From contig CAKNJS010000022.1 in assembly GCA_930986645.1 (NCBI GenBank), forward strand, positions 1-42,653: a stretch of DNA of 42,653 nt, given 5' to 3'. Positions 25,830 to 34,144 of the stretch are shown here, piece after piece. This DNA is from an uncultured Lachnoclostridium sp. Lineage in GTDB: Bacteria > Bacillota > Clostridia > Lachnospirales > Lachnospiraceae. The notes beneath the pieces are model-generated. The model did not search any database, had not been told where the DNA came from, and saw only the letters and a program-made list of their open reading frames with translations. The position numbers and the translations under genes were made by a program. Position 1 is the first letter of the stretch; each line of letters begins with the position of its first letter.

Positions 25830-27230
25830 TCAGCCTGCAGCCTCCTGAACTTCTGCCCTTGTCACATCTTTCAGCCACTTATAACTCCGGTATCGCCACA
25901 GTGAAATCGGAATCTTGATGATCTCATCGCTCATCAGGATCACATATACGGCCGGAACGCTAAGTTTCAAAACAAACGCCGCTATAAATCCAAGCAGGAT
26001 AGAGCAGCCCCACATCGTGCTCACATCCATGATCAGCCCGAAACGGGTATCTCCCCCCGAGCGGAAGATTCCCACCACCATGGTCGTGTTAAACGCCTGC
26101 GCGATCACAAAATAGGACATGACATAGAACATGATCCTCAGGTATCCTTTTGCTGTATCTGTAAGCGAAAGCGCCGCTGCCGCCGGACCTGATACAGCCA
26201 GTATGACCAGCCCGCCCAGAACTCCCATGACCAGACTGAGTACAATAAAGCGTTTTGCATAGGCGCGGGCATGTTCCAGCTTTCTCTCACCGATTGTCTT
26301 GCCCAGATAGATTGCTGCCGCACTGGACAGGCCGAAGGATACTACCGTTGCAAGCTGTCTCGCAACCTGAGCCACAGAATTTGCCGCCACAGCCGCGCTT
26401 CCCAGATGTCCCAGGATTGCCGTATTGGCGGCAGTCCCCATCCCCCACATGACTTCGTTCGCGACGACCGGAATGGCATATTTCATAAAGTCGCGGAACA
26501 GCGTCCTGTCCGTGTGCAGGATATATTTCGGGCGGAGCTTGATCTCCTTATTAAAGAGCCGGGCATATCCCGCCGTCAATATCACCTCAAGAATACGAGC
26601 GCACAGAGTTCCCAGAGCCGCTCCTGAGACACCCATTGCCGGCAGCCCGAACAGGCCGAAAATAAAGATAGAGTTCATCACAATATTACAGAGCAGGGAA
26701 CAGAGATACACGACTGTAGCCACTACTACCCGCTCCACGCTGCGCATTACATAGAGATAAGCCTGCGTCACTCCGATCATGATATAGGTAAATGCGACGA
26801 TACGCAGATACTTTACTCCTTCTGCGATCACGGCCGGATCCGAAGTGAAAATCTTCATCAACAGTGACGGCACCGCAAGCGCTGCCACTGTAAACAGAGC
26901 TGTCACAAGAACCGCAGCCCTTACTGTCATGCCGAGGATCTTCTCAATCGTCTCTCTGTCGCCTTTGCCCCAGTACTGCGCTGTCAGGACTGTAGCGCCC
27001 GAGGTAAGTCCGAAGAGAAAAAGGGTCATGATATACTGCACCTGTCCTGCAAGGGAAGCCCCCGAGAGCGCTGTCTCTCCCACTGCGCCGAGCATGACGA
27101 CGTCAGCCGCTGTGACTCCCACATTGATCAGGTTCTGGAGCGCCATGGGAACCACCAGCCCTATGACAGTCATGTAGAACCTTCCCCAGTCAATTCCGAG
27201 ATTCTTCTCTTTTCCTTCTGAACTAAACAT
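25830..27230 (-). CDS. MATE family efflux transporter
   Basis: This 466-residue protein has 12 membrane segments in two similar halves. The first half has MALQNLINVGVTAADVVMLGAVGETALSGASLAGQ and the second MWGMGTAANTAILGHLGSAAVAANSVAQVARQ, as expected for MATE exporters of drugs or metabolites driven by sodium or protons. An ATG at 27230 with GGAGAG 8 bases upstream is preferred to a TTG further out. It lies downstream of the purF-like gene with a hairpin between, so it is likely transcribed separately. Confidence 0.88.
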   Translation of the reverse strand: MFSSEGKEKNLGIDWGRFYMTVIGLVVPMALQNLINVGVTAADVVMLGAVGETALSGASLAGQVQYIMTLFLFGLTSGATVLTAQYWGKGDRETIEKILGMTVRAAVLVTALFTVAALAVPSLLMKIFTSDPAVIAEGVKYLRIVAFTYIMIGVTQAYLYVMRSVERVVVATVVYLCSLLCNIVMNSIFIFGLFGLPAMGVSGAALGTLCARILEVILTAGYARLFNKEIKLRPKYILHTDRTLFRDFMKYAIPVVANEVMWGMGTAANTAILGHLGSAAVAANSVAQVARQLATVVSFGLSSAAAIYLGKTIGERKLEHARAYAKRFIVLSLVMGVLGGLVILAVSGPAAAALSLTDTAKGYLRIMFYVMSYFVIAQAFNTTMVVGIFRSGGDTRFGLIMDVSTMWGCSILLGFIAAFVLKLSVPAVYVILMSDEIIKIPISLWRYRSYKWLKDVTRAEVQEAAG

Positions 27231-27268
27231 TCTTAACTCTCCTGTACACAAAAAAATCAGACACAGTT

Positions 27269-27308
27269 ATGCCCGGCAGAACAATGTAAAACTATGTCTG
27301 CCGGGCAT
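27269..27308. terminator. Hairpin between the PurF-like and MATE genes
   Basis: A 12-bp perfect stem, ATGCCCGGCAGA / TCTGCCGGGCAT (27269-27280 with 27297-27308), lies just past the PurF-like stop. On the - strand a run of seven T occurs about 15 bases later rather than immediately after, so termination is likely but not textbook. Confidence 0.55.
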
Positions 27309-27320
27309 TCTGCCAAAAAC

Positions 27321-28733
27321 TTACTCTTTCCCGCTGAAGCAATAGGTACACACTTTACACGGTTCCAGACCGATGGACGCCAGAAGGTCATCCAGTCTGT
27401 GGAATCTCAATGTTGTAAAGTTCTGGATCCTGCGGATCTCCTCGATCATCTTCGCGTATCTGCAGGAATCCGGATTTGTGTATTCTTCAAGCACTTCCTC
27501 CGGACAGTTGTCTCCCTCCTGTTCCCGGATCACACGTCTGGTGATCAGTTCCATATCTGATTTGGAACGGGAAAAATTCAGATATTTACAGCCGAACACA
27601 AGAGGCGGACACGCCGGACGCACATGAACTTCTTTTGCACCGCTCCGGTAGAGGAATTCTGTCGTTTCTCTGAGCTGTGTGCCCCGCACAATTGAATCAT
27701 CAATTAACAGCAGTTTCTTATTCTCAATAAGCGCCTGCACAGGGATCAGCTTCATGCGGGCGATCAGATCTCTCTGGCTCTGGTTCGTCGGCATAAAGGA
27801 TCTGGGCCATGTAGGCGTATATTTGATAAACGGTCTTGCATACGGAATACCTGACTCATTGGAATAGCCGATGGCATGAGCCACACCGGAATCCGGCACG
27901 CCGGCCACGATATCCGGATGCACAGAATCCCCGTCTCTCTTCGCCAGCATGCTTCCGCAGTGATAACGCATCTCCTCTACATTGACTCCTTCATAAGAAG
28001 AAGTCGGATACCCGTAATACACCCAGAGGAAAGAACAGATCCGCATCTTTTCTCCCGGCTGTACAAGCGTTTCCACACTCTCCGGAGTAATATATGCAAT
28101 CTCTCCCGGTCCCAGTTCCCGGTCATGATTATATCCAAGGTTCAGATAAGCAAAGTTCTCAAAAGATACACAGTAGGCGTCCTCTTTTTTTCCGATTACG
28201 ACCGGCGTCCTTCCATACCGGTCTCGCGCCGCATAGATACCGTCCTTTGTCATGATCAGCAGACTTAAGGAACCGTCCACCATCTCCTGCGCATACTGTA
28301 TTCCTTCCACGATCGAGCTCTTCCGGCAGATCAGGGAGCCGATCAGCTCTGTGGCATTGATCTGTCCGCCGCTCATTTCAAGGAAATGAGACCTTCCATC
28401 CTTGTACGCTTTCTCCAAGATTTCATCCTGATTGTTGATCTTGCCGATCGTCGTGATGGCAAAGCTCCCCAGATGAGACTGCAGAAGCAATGGCTGGGGT
28501 TCATAATCCGAGATACAGCCGATGCCTAAGTTTCCTTCCAGTTCCTCCACATCCCGTTCAAATTTTGTACGGAACGGAGAATTCTCTATATTGTGAATCG
28601 CACGGTTGAAACCGTCTTTTCCGTAGACCGCCATTCCTCCTCTTCTCGTTCCGAGATGGGAATGATAATCCACTCCGTAAAAAAGCTCAAGTACACAGTC
28701 ATGTTTCGATGCAACGCCAAAAAAACCGCCCAT
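27321..28733 (-). CDS. PurF-like protein lacking the catalytic cysteine
   Basis: This 470-residue protein has the glutamine amidotransferase class II fold followed by a phosphoribosyltransferase domain. PurF begins MCGIxG, where the processed Cys is the nucleophile. Here it begins MGGFFG, so residue 2 is Gly and glutamine hydrolysis by the normal route is not possible. The following HLGTRRGGMAVY differs from the usual HRGQESAG. The PRPP loop LLLIDDSIVRGTQ (about 342-353) is intact. The C-terminus has a cysteine group, CKVCTYC. Possibly an ammonia-dependent amidotransferase, or a PRPP-binding paralogue. The leader holds a 10-bp hairpin with two G-U pairs and a good promoter. Confidence 0.85.
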   Translation of the reverse strand: MGGFFGVASKHDCVLELFYGVDYHSHLGTRRGGMAVYGKDGFNRAIHNIENSPFRTKFERDVEELEGNLGIGCISDYEPQPLLLQSHLGSFAITTIGKINNQDEILEKAYKDGRSHFLEMSGGQINATELIGSLICRKSSIVEGIQYAQEMVDGSLSLLIMTKDGIYAARDRYGRTPVVIGKKEDAYCVSFENFAYLNLGYNHDRELGPGEIAYITPESVETLVQPGEKMRICSFLWVYYGYPTSSYEGVNVEEMRYHCGSMLAKRDGDSVHPDIVAGVPDSGVAHAIGYSNESGIPYARPFIKYTPTWPRSFMPTNQSQRDLIARMKLIPVQALIENKKLLLIDDSIVRGTQLRETTEFLYRSGAKEVHVRPACPPLVFGCKYLNFSRSKSDMELITRRVIREQEGDNCPEEVLEEYTNPDSCRYAKMIEEIRRIQNFTTLRFHRLDDLLASIGLEPCKVCTYCFSGKE

Positions 28734-28841
28734 TTTTCTCCTCCTTCAGATATACTATTGTTATGCTTTAACGCTTAACAACGACAGGACAGTCTGACGC
28801 TGCCCTGCCGCATTTACAGCATGTCCATATTCACCTCATTA

Positions 28842-28871
28842 AGAATAAGGTAAAAGGATATCAGAAGTCAA
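28842..28871 (-). promoter_or_regulatory. Promoter of the PurF-like gene
   Basis: On the - strand TTGACT (28866-28871) is 18 bases from TATTCT (28842-28847). Between it and the start codon lies the hairpin GGCAGGGCAG / CTGTCCTGTC. No known purine riboswitch core is visible. Confidence 0.55.
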
Positions 28872-28906
28872 GTACCGTAAAAATTTTTAGGGATTCTGAC
28901 AAATAA

Positions 28907-30055
28907 TTAGGAACTCCTTTGTCTCTTCTTCGCCACTGCCAGCGTCACACACACAAACGCCGCCGCAAACACAAGTTGTATTCCGATTGCTCCCACAAGC
29001 CGGTTTCTAATATCGCCTGAGATCTCTCCGTAATCCATCAGTATCTCATTTGCCGTCTCATACCAGTACACCGGAAGGAACTGTGCTGCTTTTCTTACCC
29101 CACTTCTTAACAGATCCATCTCTACAAAGACTCCGCATGCAAAACACATGCCGAGTGACAGTATGTTCACGATGCCGTTCAGAGCATTGGGGGTCTTCAC
29201 AAGACTGCCGACCAGATAGGAAAGGGCCAGAGCTGACAGCAGCATGACAAAGGAGTTGAGCAGATACCATGTCACTTTCCCGCTGTCAAGGAAATTTCCG
29301 TTATAGAACACAATACTGATCAGGCTGCAGAATCCCCAGAGGGCAATCGCGATAACTCCTGCTGCCATAAGCCCTTCCATGCTCTGTCTGCGGGCAGGTA
29401 CTGCAGACGCCGCCATCCGGTCAGGCAGGCTTCCCCTGCGGAACCCCATCAAAATGTATCCCATCACATAGCAGAGGACGCACAGGAACAGGTAGGGCAG
29501 ATACCGGTAATAGAACGCATAGGCAGGATACGAACCGCCGTTTCCGTTCACATCCAGCATTTCCACTTTTGCCGTCTCTCTCGCAGCCATCGCTTCGCCA
29601 AGTTCGTGTTCTGTGAATCCTGCCGCCGCATAGCACCGGCCGAAGTTGATGAAATTGCTGATCTGCTGTTCCACATAGGAACCGGAATATGTCCCCGGCA
29701 CTGTCGTCACTTTCAGCTTCTTATCTCCAAGAATGCACTTTTCCATAAAGTCCCGGGGAATCCTCACAATATATTCCACATTCCGATAGAACAGATTCTC
29801 CTGCAGTGTCTCCCTGTCATCCTCAAGATATACAATCTCGTTCGTCCGTCCGATATAACGGATGAGACTTTCCGCTGCTTCTCCCCTGTCCTCATCGATG
29901 ATTCCTACTGGCACACTCTGTGCCGCATACTGTACGGTATCACTTCCCGCAAAGTGCTGGAACATGACCGTAACCCCGAGGAAGATGCACAGATACATCA
30001 GTATCATCCACATATTCTTCTTTGCGATCCTCATATATGCCTTAAATACTGCCAT
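28907..30055 (-). CDS. ABC-2 type exporter permease (second)
   Basis: This 382-residue protein has one N-terminal membrane helix (about 15-33), an extracytoplasmic domain (about 35-175) and five further helices from about 180. This matches ABC-2 permeases of the YhgE/YbhR kind that export lipids, peptides or drugs. The start lies 14 bases inside the preceding permease gene, so the two are coupled. It is the third gene of a three-gene exporter operon. The pair of unequal permeases likely forms a heterodimer. Confidence 0.83.
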   Translation of the reverse strand: MAVFKAYMRIAKKNMWMILMYLCIFLGVTVMFQHFAGSDTVQYAAQSVPVGIIDEDRGEAAESLIRYIGRTNEIVYLEDDRETLQENLFYRNVEYIVRIPRDFMEKCILGDKKLKVTTVPGTYSGSYVEQQISNFINFGRCYAAAGFTEHELGEAMAARETAKVEMLDVNGNGGSYPAYAFYYRYLPYLFLCVLCYVMGYILMGFRRGSLPDRMAASAVPARRQSMEGLMAAGVIAIALWGFCSLISIVFYNGNFLDSGKVTWYLLNSFVMLLSALALSYLVGSLVKTPNALNGIVNILSLGMCFACGVFVEMDLLRSGVRKAAQFLPVYWYETANEILMDYGEISGDIRNRLVGAIGIQLVFAAAFVCVTLAVAKKRQRSS

Positions 30056-31175
30056 AACGTTCCCTCCTTACGATCAGAAATGTTCCAGTCAGAAGAAGCA
30101 CACACATCACTGACAGAATAACTATGTCCTGCATATACCGTTCCGGTGCATCATAGACATTCAGACAGTACAGTGCATCCGAAATAAGCGCCGCCGGATT
30201 GATCCGATTTAACAGAGGAACATTCCTGTCCACCGCATTTTTTACATCTGCATTCATCAGCCCCGCCAGGAAACTCATCACCATTGAGACGCCGATCATA
30301 ATACCTATCTTCACGCCTTCTCCCATTTTACCGATACTTGTAATAAACATTCCCATCGTTACACCGATCATGCTGCCAATGATCACAGCCGGAAGCATCT
30401 CAACATAAGCGCTTGTAAGTTCCAGCCGGAGGATATATTTCATATATGCCAGAAGGATAAGCATGTTAATAAAATGAAGGCTGAAAGATACTGTCGTCTC
30501 AGACAGAATCCACCCCATCCTGTGAACCGGGCTTGCACACCGTCTCGCCGCAAGCGCTGACAAGTTCGCCTGAAGATCCATAGCAGAGCGATATCCAATG
30601 AAACATCCGTACAGGCAGGCCATCCCGATCATAGCGTAGAAGAACTGGGCAGTTGTATTCGTCGTCCGGCCGCCGAGAGATACTTCTTCGGTCACCGGAC
30701 CGTAATCTGACATCTGACTTACCGCGGCTTCCATCCTCTCCGGATGCAGCGCTGCCACATCTTCTAATGTCTGTTTTCCTTCTGTGTAACTCTCCAGTAT
30801 CATTTGTAAGATACTCTGTGGAAGACCGCTCCCGCCGACTGTGAGGGAAGGCTCTTCCCCATCGTAAAAAATTCCGTCAATATCGCCTTTTTTCAAGGCG
30901 GCTGCTGCCTCTTCTTCTGTCATAGAACGGACATCAATCAGTGCGTTATCATTCTCTTCCACTGTTGTCAGGTACTTTTGAAAAAGCTCCTCATCTTCCG
31001 TATTATGCGATACAACTGCCACAGGGATGATCTCAAAATCCGACTCGTCCATCTGACCTATGGAAAAATACATAGCTGTGGTCAATGCAAGCGGAAAGAC
31101 AAGCGGCCAGAACACAAGACTGAAATCTCTGATCTTTGCCAGAAAACTGTATTTTATCAGATTCCACATATTCAT
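30042..31175 (-). CDS. ABC-2 type exporter permease (first)
   Basis: This 377-residue protein has the same layout as its neighbour: one N-terminal helix (about 18-36), an external domain (about 40-185, with VVSHNTEDEELFQKYLTTVEEND) and five C-terminal helices. The start lies 6 bases after the ATPase stop. It probably pairs with the second permease to form the channel of one exporter. Substrate unknown. Confidence 0.83.
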   Translation of the reverse strand: MNMWNLIKYSFLAKIRDFSLVFWPLVFPLALTTAMYFSIGQMDESDFEIIPVAVVSHNTEDEELFQKYLTTVEENDNALIDVRSMTEEEAAAALKKGDIDGIFYDGEEPSLTVGGSGLPQSILQMILESYTEGKQTLEDVAALHPERMEAAVSQMSDYGPVTEEVSLGGRTTNTTAQFFYAMIGMACLYGCFIGYRSAMDLQANLSALAARRCASPVHRMGWILSETTVSFSLHFINMLILLAYMKYILRLELTSAYVEMLPAVIIGSMIGVTMGMFITSIGKMGEGVKIGIMIGVSMVMSFLAGLMNADVKNAVDRNVPLLNRINPAALISDALYCLNVYDAPERYMQDIVILSVMCVLLLTGTFLIVRRERYGSI

Positions 31176-31181
31176 TTCCTC

Positions 31182-32111
31182 CTAATCCCTTAACTGCTTT
31201 CCTGTGATCTCAAGGAACACGTCATTGAGTGTTGGCAGCTCCGAGAATACTCTGCCGAACGGAATATCCTTCTCCTGAAGACATCCTAAGATGTGGATCA
31301 AGTTGTGTTTTGCTCCGATACACCTCACCACAAGGCGCTGATCTTCATATTTCACATCAAATACATGGGGAAGGTTCCTGATATCTGCCAGATCATCCAC
31401 ACCCAGGATGACCGCCTCGATAGTCACTGTCTCCCCGGTCTTGATCATACTCTTTAACTCTTCCTTTGTTCCCACCGCGATGCTCCTGCCGTGATCCATA
31501 ATGGCAATCCTGGTGCAGATCTGCTCCACCTCTTCCATATAATGTGAGGTGTATATGATGGTCGAGCCCTGCCGGTTCAGTTCACAGATTCCCTCCAGTA
31601 TTTTATTCCTGCTCTGGGGATCTACTGCGACAGTAGGTTCATCTAATATGATGAGTCTTGGCTTGTGCGCGATCCCGCAGGCAATATTCAGGCGCCGGAG
31701 CAGACCGCCGGAAAGTTTTTTCGGATATATCTTTCTGTAATCCTCCAGTCCGACAAATCGGATAGCTTCCTCCACCAGTTGTTTTCTTCGGTTCTTATCC
31801 TTTACATACAGGCTGCAGAAATAATCAATATTGTCATGGACGCTCAGCTCTTCAAAAACCGCTACGTCCTGCATGACAATACCGATCTGACGTTTAACTT
31901 CATAATTGTCCGGAGCCATATCCTGCCCCATGATCTGTATGCTTCCCCTGTCATACTTCAGAAGTGCAAGCATACAGTTGATCGCTGTCGTCTTTCCCGA
32001 GCCGTTAGGCCCGAGAAGTCCGAAGATTTCCCCCTCTTTTACTTCCAGATTAAAATGATCCAGCGCCAGTATGTCGCCGTACCTTTTCACGAGATTTTCT
32101 ATCCTGATCAT
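31182..32111 (-). CDS. ABC exporter ATP-binding protein
   Basis: This 309-residue ATPase has Walker A GPNGSGKTT (34-42), Q-loop in IGIVMQDVAVFEEL, signature LSGGL (133-137) and Walker B LIILDEPTVAVD with D157 and E158. The C-terminal 90 residues (about 215-309) form an extra regulatory domain common in multidrug and nodulation-type exporters. An AGGAGG precedes the ATG. It is the first gene of the exporter operon and is divergent from a two-component system, which probably controls it. Confidence 0.9.
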   Translation of the reverse strand: MIRIENLVKRYGDILALDHFNLEVKEGEIFGLLGPNGSGKTTAINCMLALLKYDRGSIQIMGQDMAPDNYEVKRQIGIVMQDVAVFEELSVHDNIDYFCSLYVKDKNRRKQLVEEAIRFVGLEDYRKIYPKKLSGGLLRRLNIACGIAHKPRLIILDEPTVAVDPQSRNKILEGICELNRQGSTIIYTSHYMEEVEQICTRIAIMDHGRSIAVGTKEELKSMIKTGETVTIEAVILGVDDLADIRNLPHVFDVKYEDQRLVVRCIGAKHNLIHILGCLQEKDIPFGRVFSELPTLNDVFLEITGKQLRD

Positions 32112-32238
32112 ATGAATCCTCCTGTCTTAATTTCCTGATAAATTGATTGATAACTTTATCGTCTGAAATTGCAAGTCCGGCTGCCCCGTCTTACTGATAT
32201 CAGGATACAGCGGGTTCATGAATTTCTGTAGTGCACAG

Positions 32239-32311
32239 TGTCACAACTCAACATGACAAATGTCACTCCTCCATTCTTTTTCTTTGCTTTCCCCATATTT
32301 TCGACTATAAT
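32239..32311 (+). promoter_or_regulatory. Promoter and repeat cluster of the two-component genes
   Basis: TTGCTT (32284-32289) is 16 bases from TATAAT (32306-32311). Upstream, TGTCAC occurs at 32239-32244 and 32261-32266 with TGACA between (32254-32258). This is a possible binding site for the response regulator between the divergent units. Confidence 0.45.
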
Positions 32312-32358
32312 AAAATCATGAAGCGCTTAGGAAAGGAGCGGCACAAGCCGGTATTCAT

Positions 32359-33513
32359 ATGAAAAATGCAGTAAATTGCGGAATGGTCATGCTTCTGTGC
32401 ATGTTTTCCCTGTTCTTTATACAGCCTGATCTGCCTTATGTTCTGGCATTTCTCTGCGCGCTGATCCTGTGCAGTGCGGATCTGTTTCTGGAAGAAAACC
32501 GGACATATGCAGCAGGCTGTCTTATTTTCTTCGCCACAGCGGTTTTCGTACCGGCATTACTGTATTTTTATCCCGCAGTATGTTACGGACTATTCCGACG
32601 GAAGCTTTATGTGCCTGCTTCCATAGCCGCAGTCCTGTATCTGATCCTGAATCCGTGGTACAGAGAGATAAACCTTCTTCTGACATGCCTTGATCTGTTC
32701 GGTTTTGCAGTATGTTTTCTTCTTGCTTCTACAGCAAGGGAGCGTGACAGTCTGCAGGACACATTGAGACGGACAATGGATGACAGCACAGAGCGGGATC
32801 TGCTCCTGACGGAAAAGAACCGCACATTGATGGAAAAGCAGGACTATGAGATCTATACCGCCACCCTGAGGGAACGGAACCGGATTGCCCGGGAGATTCA
32901 CGACAACGTAGGGCATCTGCTCTCTCGATCCATTCTACTTGCCGGAGCCGCAAAAACAGTAAACCGGGACGAGACACTATCACCTACACTTGATTCTCTC
33001 GACCAGACATTGAACGCAGCCATGGATAACATCCGCTCCAGCGTGCACGATCTGCGTGATGAGGCGGTCAATCTGGACGAAGCCGTAAAATCTCTTATCA
33101 GTGATTTCACATTCTGCCCAGTCGCATACTGCTATGACGCCGGAAGAGTGATTCCCCGAGATGTCAAATACAGCTTTATCAGTATTACAAAAGAGGCTCT
33201 CTCCAATATCATGAGGCACAGCAATGCCAGCAAAGCATCTGTTACCATCCGGGAACACCCCGCACTGTATCAGCTCTGCATTGAGGATAACGGCACTAAA
33301 ATCAGGAAAGGTACGGGGAATGACAGAAGCACGGGAAATGGCAAAAACTCGGAAAATGTCGCACATCCCGGAGGCATGGGACTGACCAATATGAAAGAAC
33401 GGACGGACAAACTCCATGGAACGATCCATATCTCAGCTGAAAACGGATTCCGGATCCTTGTTACAATACCAAAAAGGAGACTAGACAATGAAACTGATAT
33501 TGATAGACGATGA
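32359..33513 (+). CDS. Sensor histidine kinase (HisKA_3/NarL type)
   Basis: This 384-residue kinase has four to five N-terminal membrane helices (about 1-125) with almost no external loop, then a dimerisation helix with the phosphorylated H181 in ERNRIAREIHDNVGHLLS, and an ATP-binding domain with N283 in EALSNIMRHS and GGMGLTNM (338-345). A low-complexity Gly/Asn/Ser-rich insert (about 316-335) sits in the ATP lid. The lack of a large external sensor, as in LiaS- or BceS-like kinases, suggests membrane stress sensing. The GGAG lies about 20 bases before the ATG, which is unusually far. It overlaps the regulator gene by 26 bases. Confidence 0.88.
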   Translation: MKNAVNCGMVMLLCMFSLFFIQPDLPYVLAFLCALILCSADLFLEENRTYAAGCLIFFATAVFVPALLYFYPAVCYGLFRRKLYVPASIAAVLYLILNPWYREINLLLTCLDLFGFAVCFLLASTARERDSLQDTLRRTMDDSTERDLLLTEKNRTLMEKQDYEIYTATLRERNRIAREIHDNVGHLLSRSILLAGAAKTVNRDETLSPTLDSLDQTLNAAMDNIRSSVHDLRDEAVNLDEAVKSLISDFTFCPVAYCYDAGRVIPRDVKYSFISITKEALSNIMRHSNASKASVTIREHPALYQLCIEDNGTKIRKGTGNDRSTGNGKNSENVAHPGGMGLTNMKERTDKLHGTIHISAENGFRILVTIPKRRLDNETDIDRR

Positions 33514-34111
33514 CTGCCTTGTAGTGAGCGCCCTGAAAATGATTCTGGAAAGCGAGCCGGATTTTGAGGTGGCAGCTACAGCAGAGGACGGCAGCGCAGC
33601 TCTTGCTCTCTACCGCGGACACAGGCCGGATGTACTTCTGATGGATATCCGTATGAAACAGAAAAACGGACTGGATGCAGCAGAAGAAATCCTGCAGGAA
33701 TTCCCGTCGGCAAGAATTCTGCTGCTTACGACATTTTCCGACGATGAATATATTATAAAAGCATTAAAACTGGGAGCGGCAGGTTATCTGCTCAAGCAGG
33801 ATTACCGGAACATTATTCCCGCCATACGGGCAGCGGCCTCCGGCCAGACCGTGTTCGGCACGGAAATTGTCTCCCGGATTCCGGAACTTATGGGAACGCA
33901 AAAAGAGACAACCGACTATAAAAAATATGGAATCAGTGAGCGTGAACTGGAAGTGATCCGCCTGATTGCAGAGGGATTGAGTAATAAAGAGATCGCAGCA
34001 CGTCTGTATTTAAGTGAGGGGACTGTAAGAAACTACTTAACAACTATACTCGATAAACTGAACCTGCGCGACCGCACACAACTCGCTGTGTTCTATTTAA
34101 GCGGCAGGTAA
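33488..34111 (+). CDS. NarL/LuxR-type response regulator
   Basis: This 207-residue protein has a receiver domain with the phosphorylated D53 in LLMDIR, acidic pocket D7-D9, and a LuxR-type helix-turn-helix (about 143-205, ISERELEVIRLIAEGLSNKEIAARL). It is the partner of the overlapping kinase gene and, by position, a likely regulator of the divergent ABC exporter operon. A good Shine-Dalgarno (AAAAAGGAGA) lies inside the kinase coding sequence. Confidence 0.92.
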   Translation: MKLILIDDDCLVVSALKMILESEPDFEVAATAEDGSAALALYRGHRPDVLLMDIRMKQKNGLDAAEEILQEFPSARILLLTTFSDDEYIIKALKLGAAGYLLKQDYRNIIPAIRAAASGQTVFGTEIVSRIPELMGTQKETTDYKKYGISERELEVIRLIAEGLSNKEIAARLYLSEGTVRNYLTTILDKLNLRDRTQLAVFYLSGR

Positions 34112-34144
34112 CAGTATTTTCAGGCTCGAAAGGAGATGGCCATT

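Noticed and set aside
28734-28906. Purine riboswitch upstream of the PurF-like gene
   Set aside because: The leader has a hairpin but not the three-way junction or the conserved loops of a purine riboswitch.
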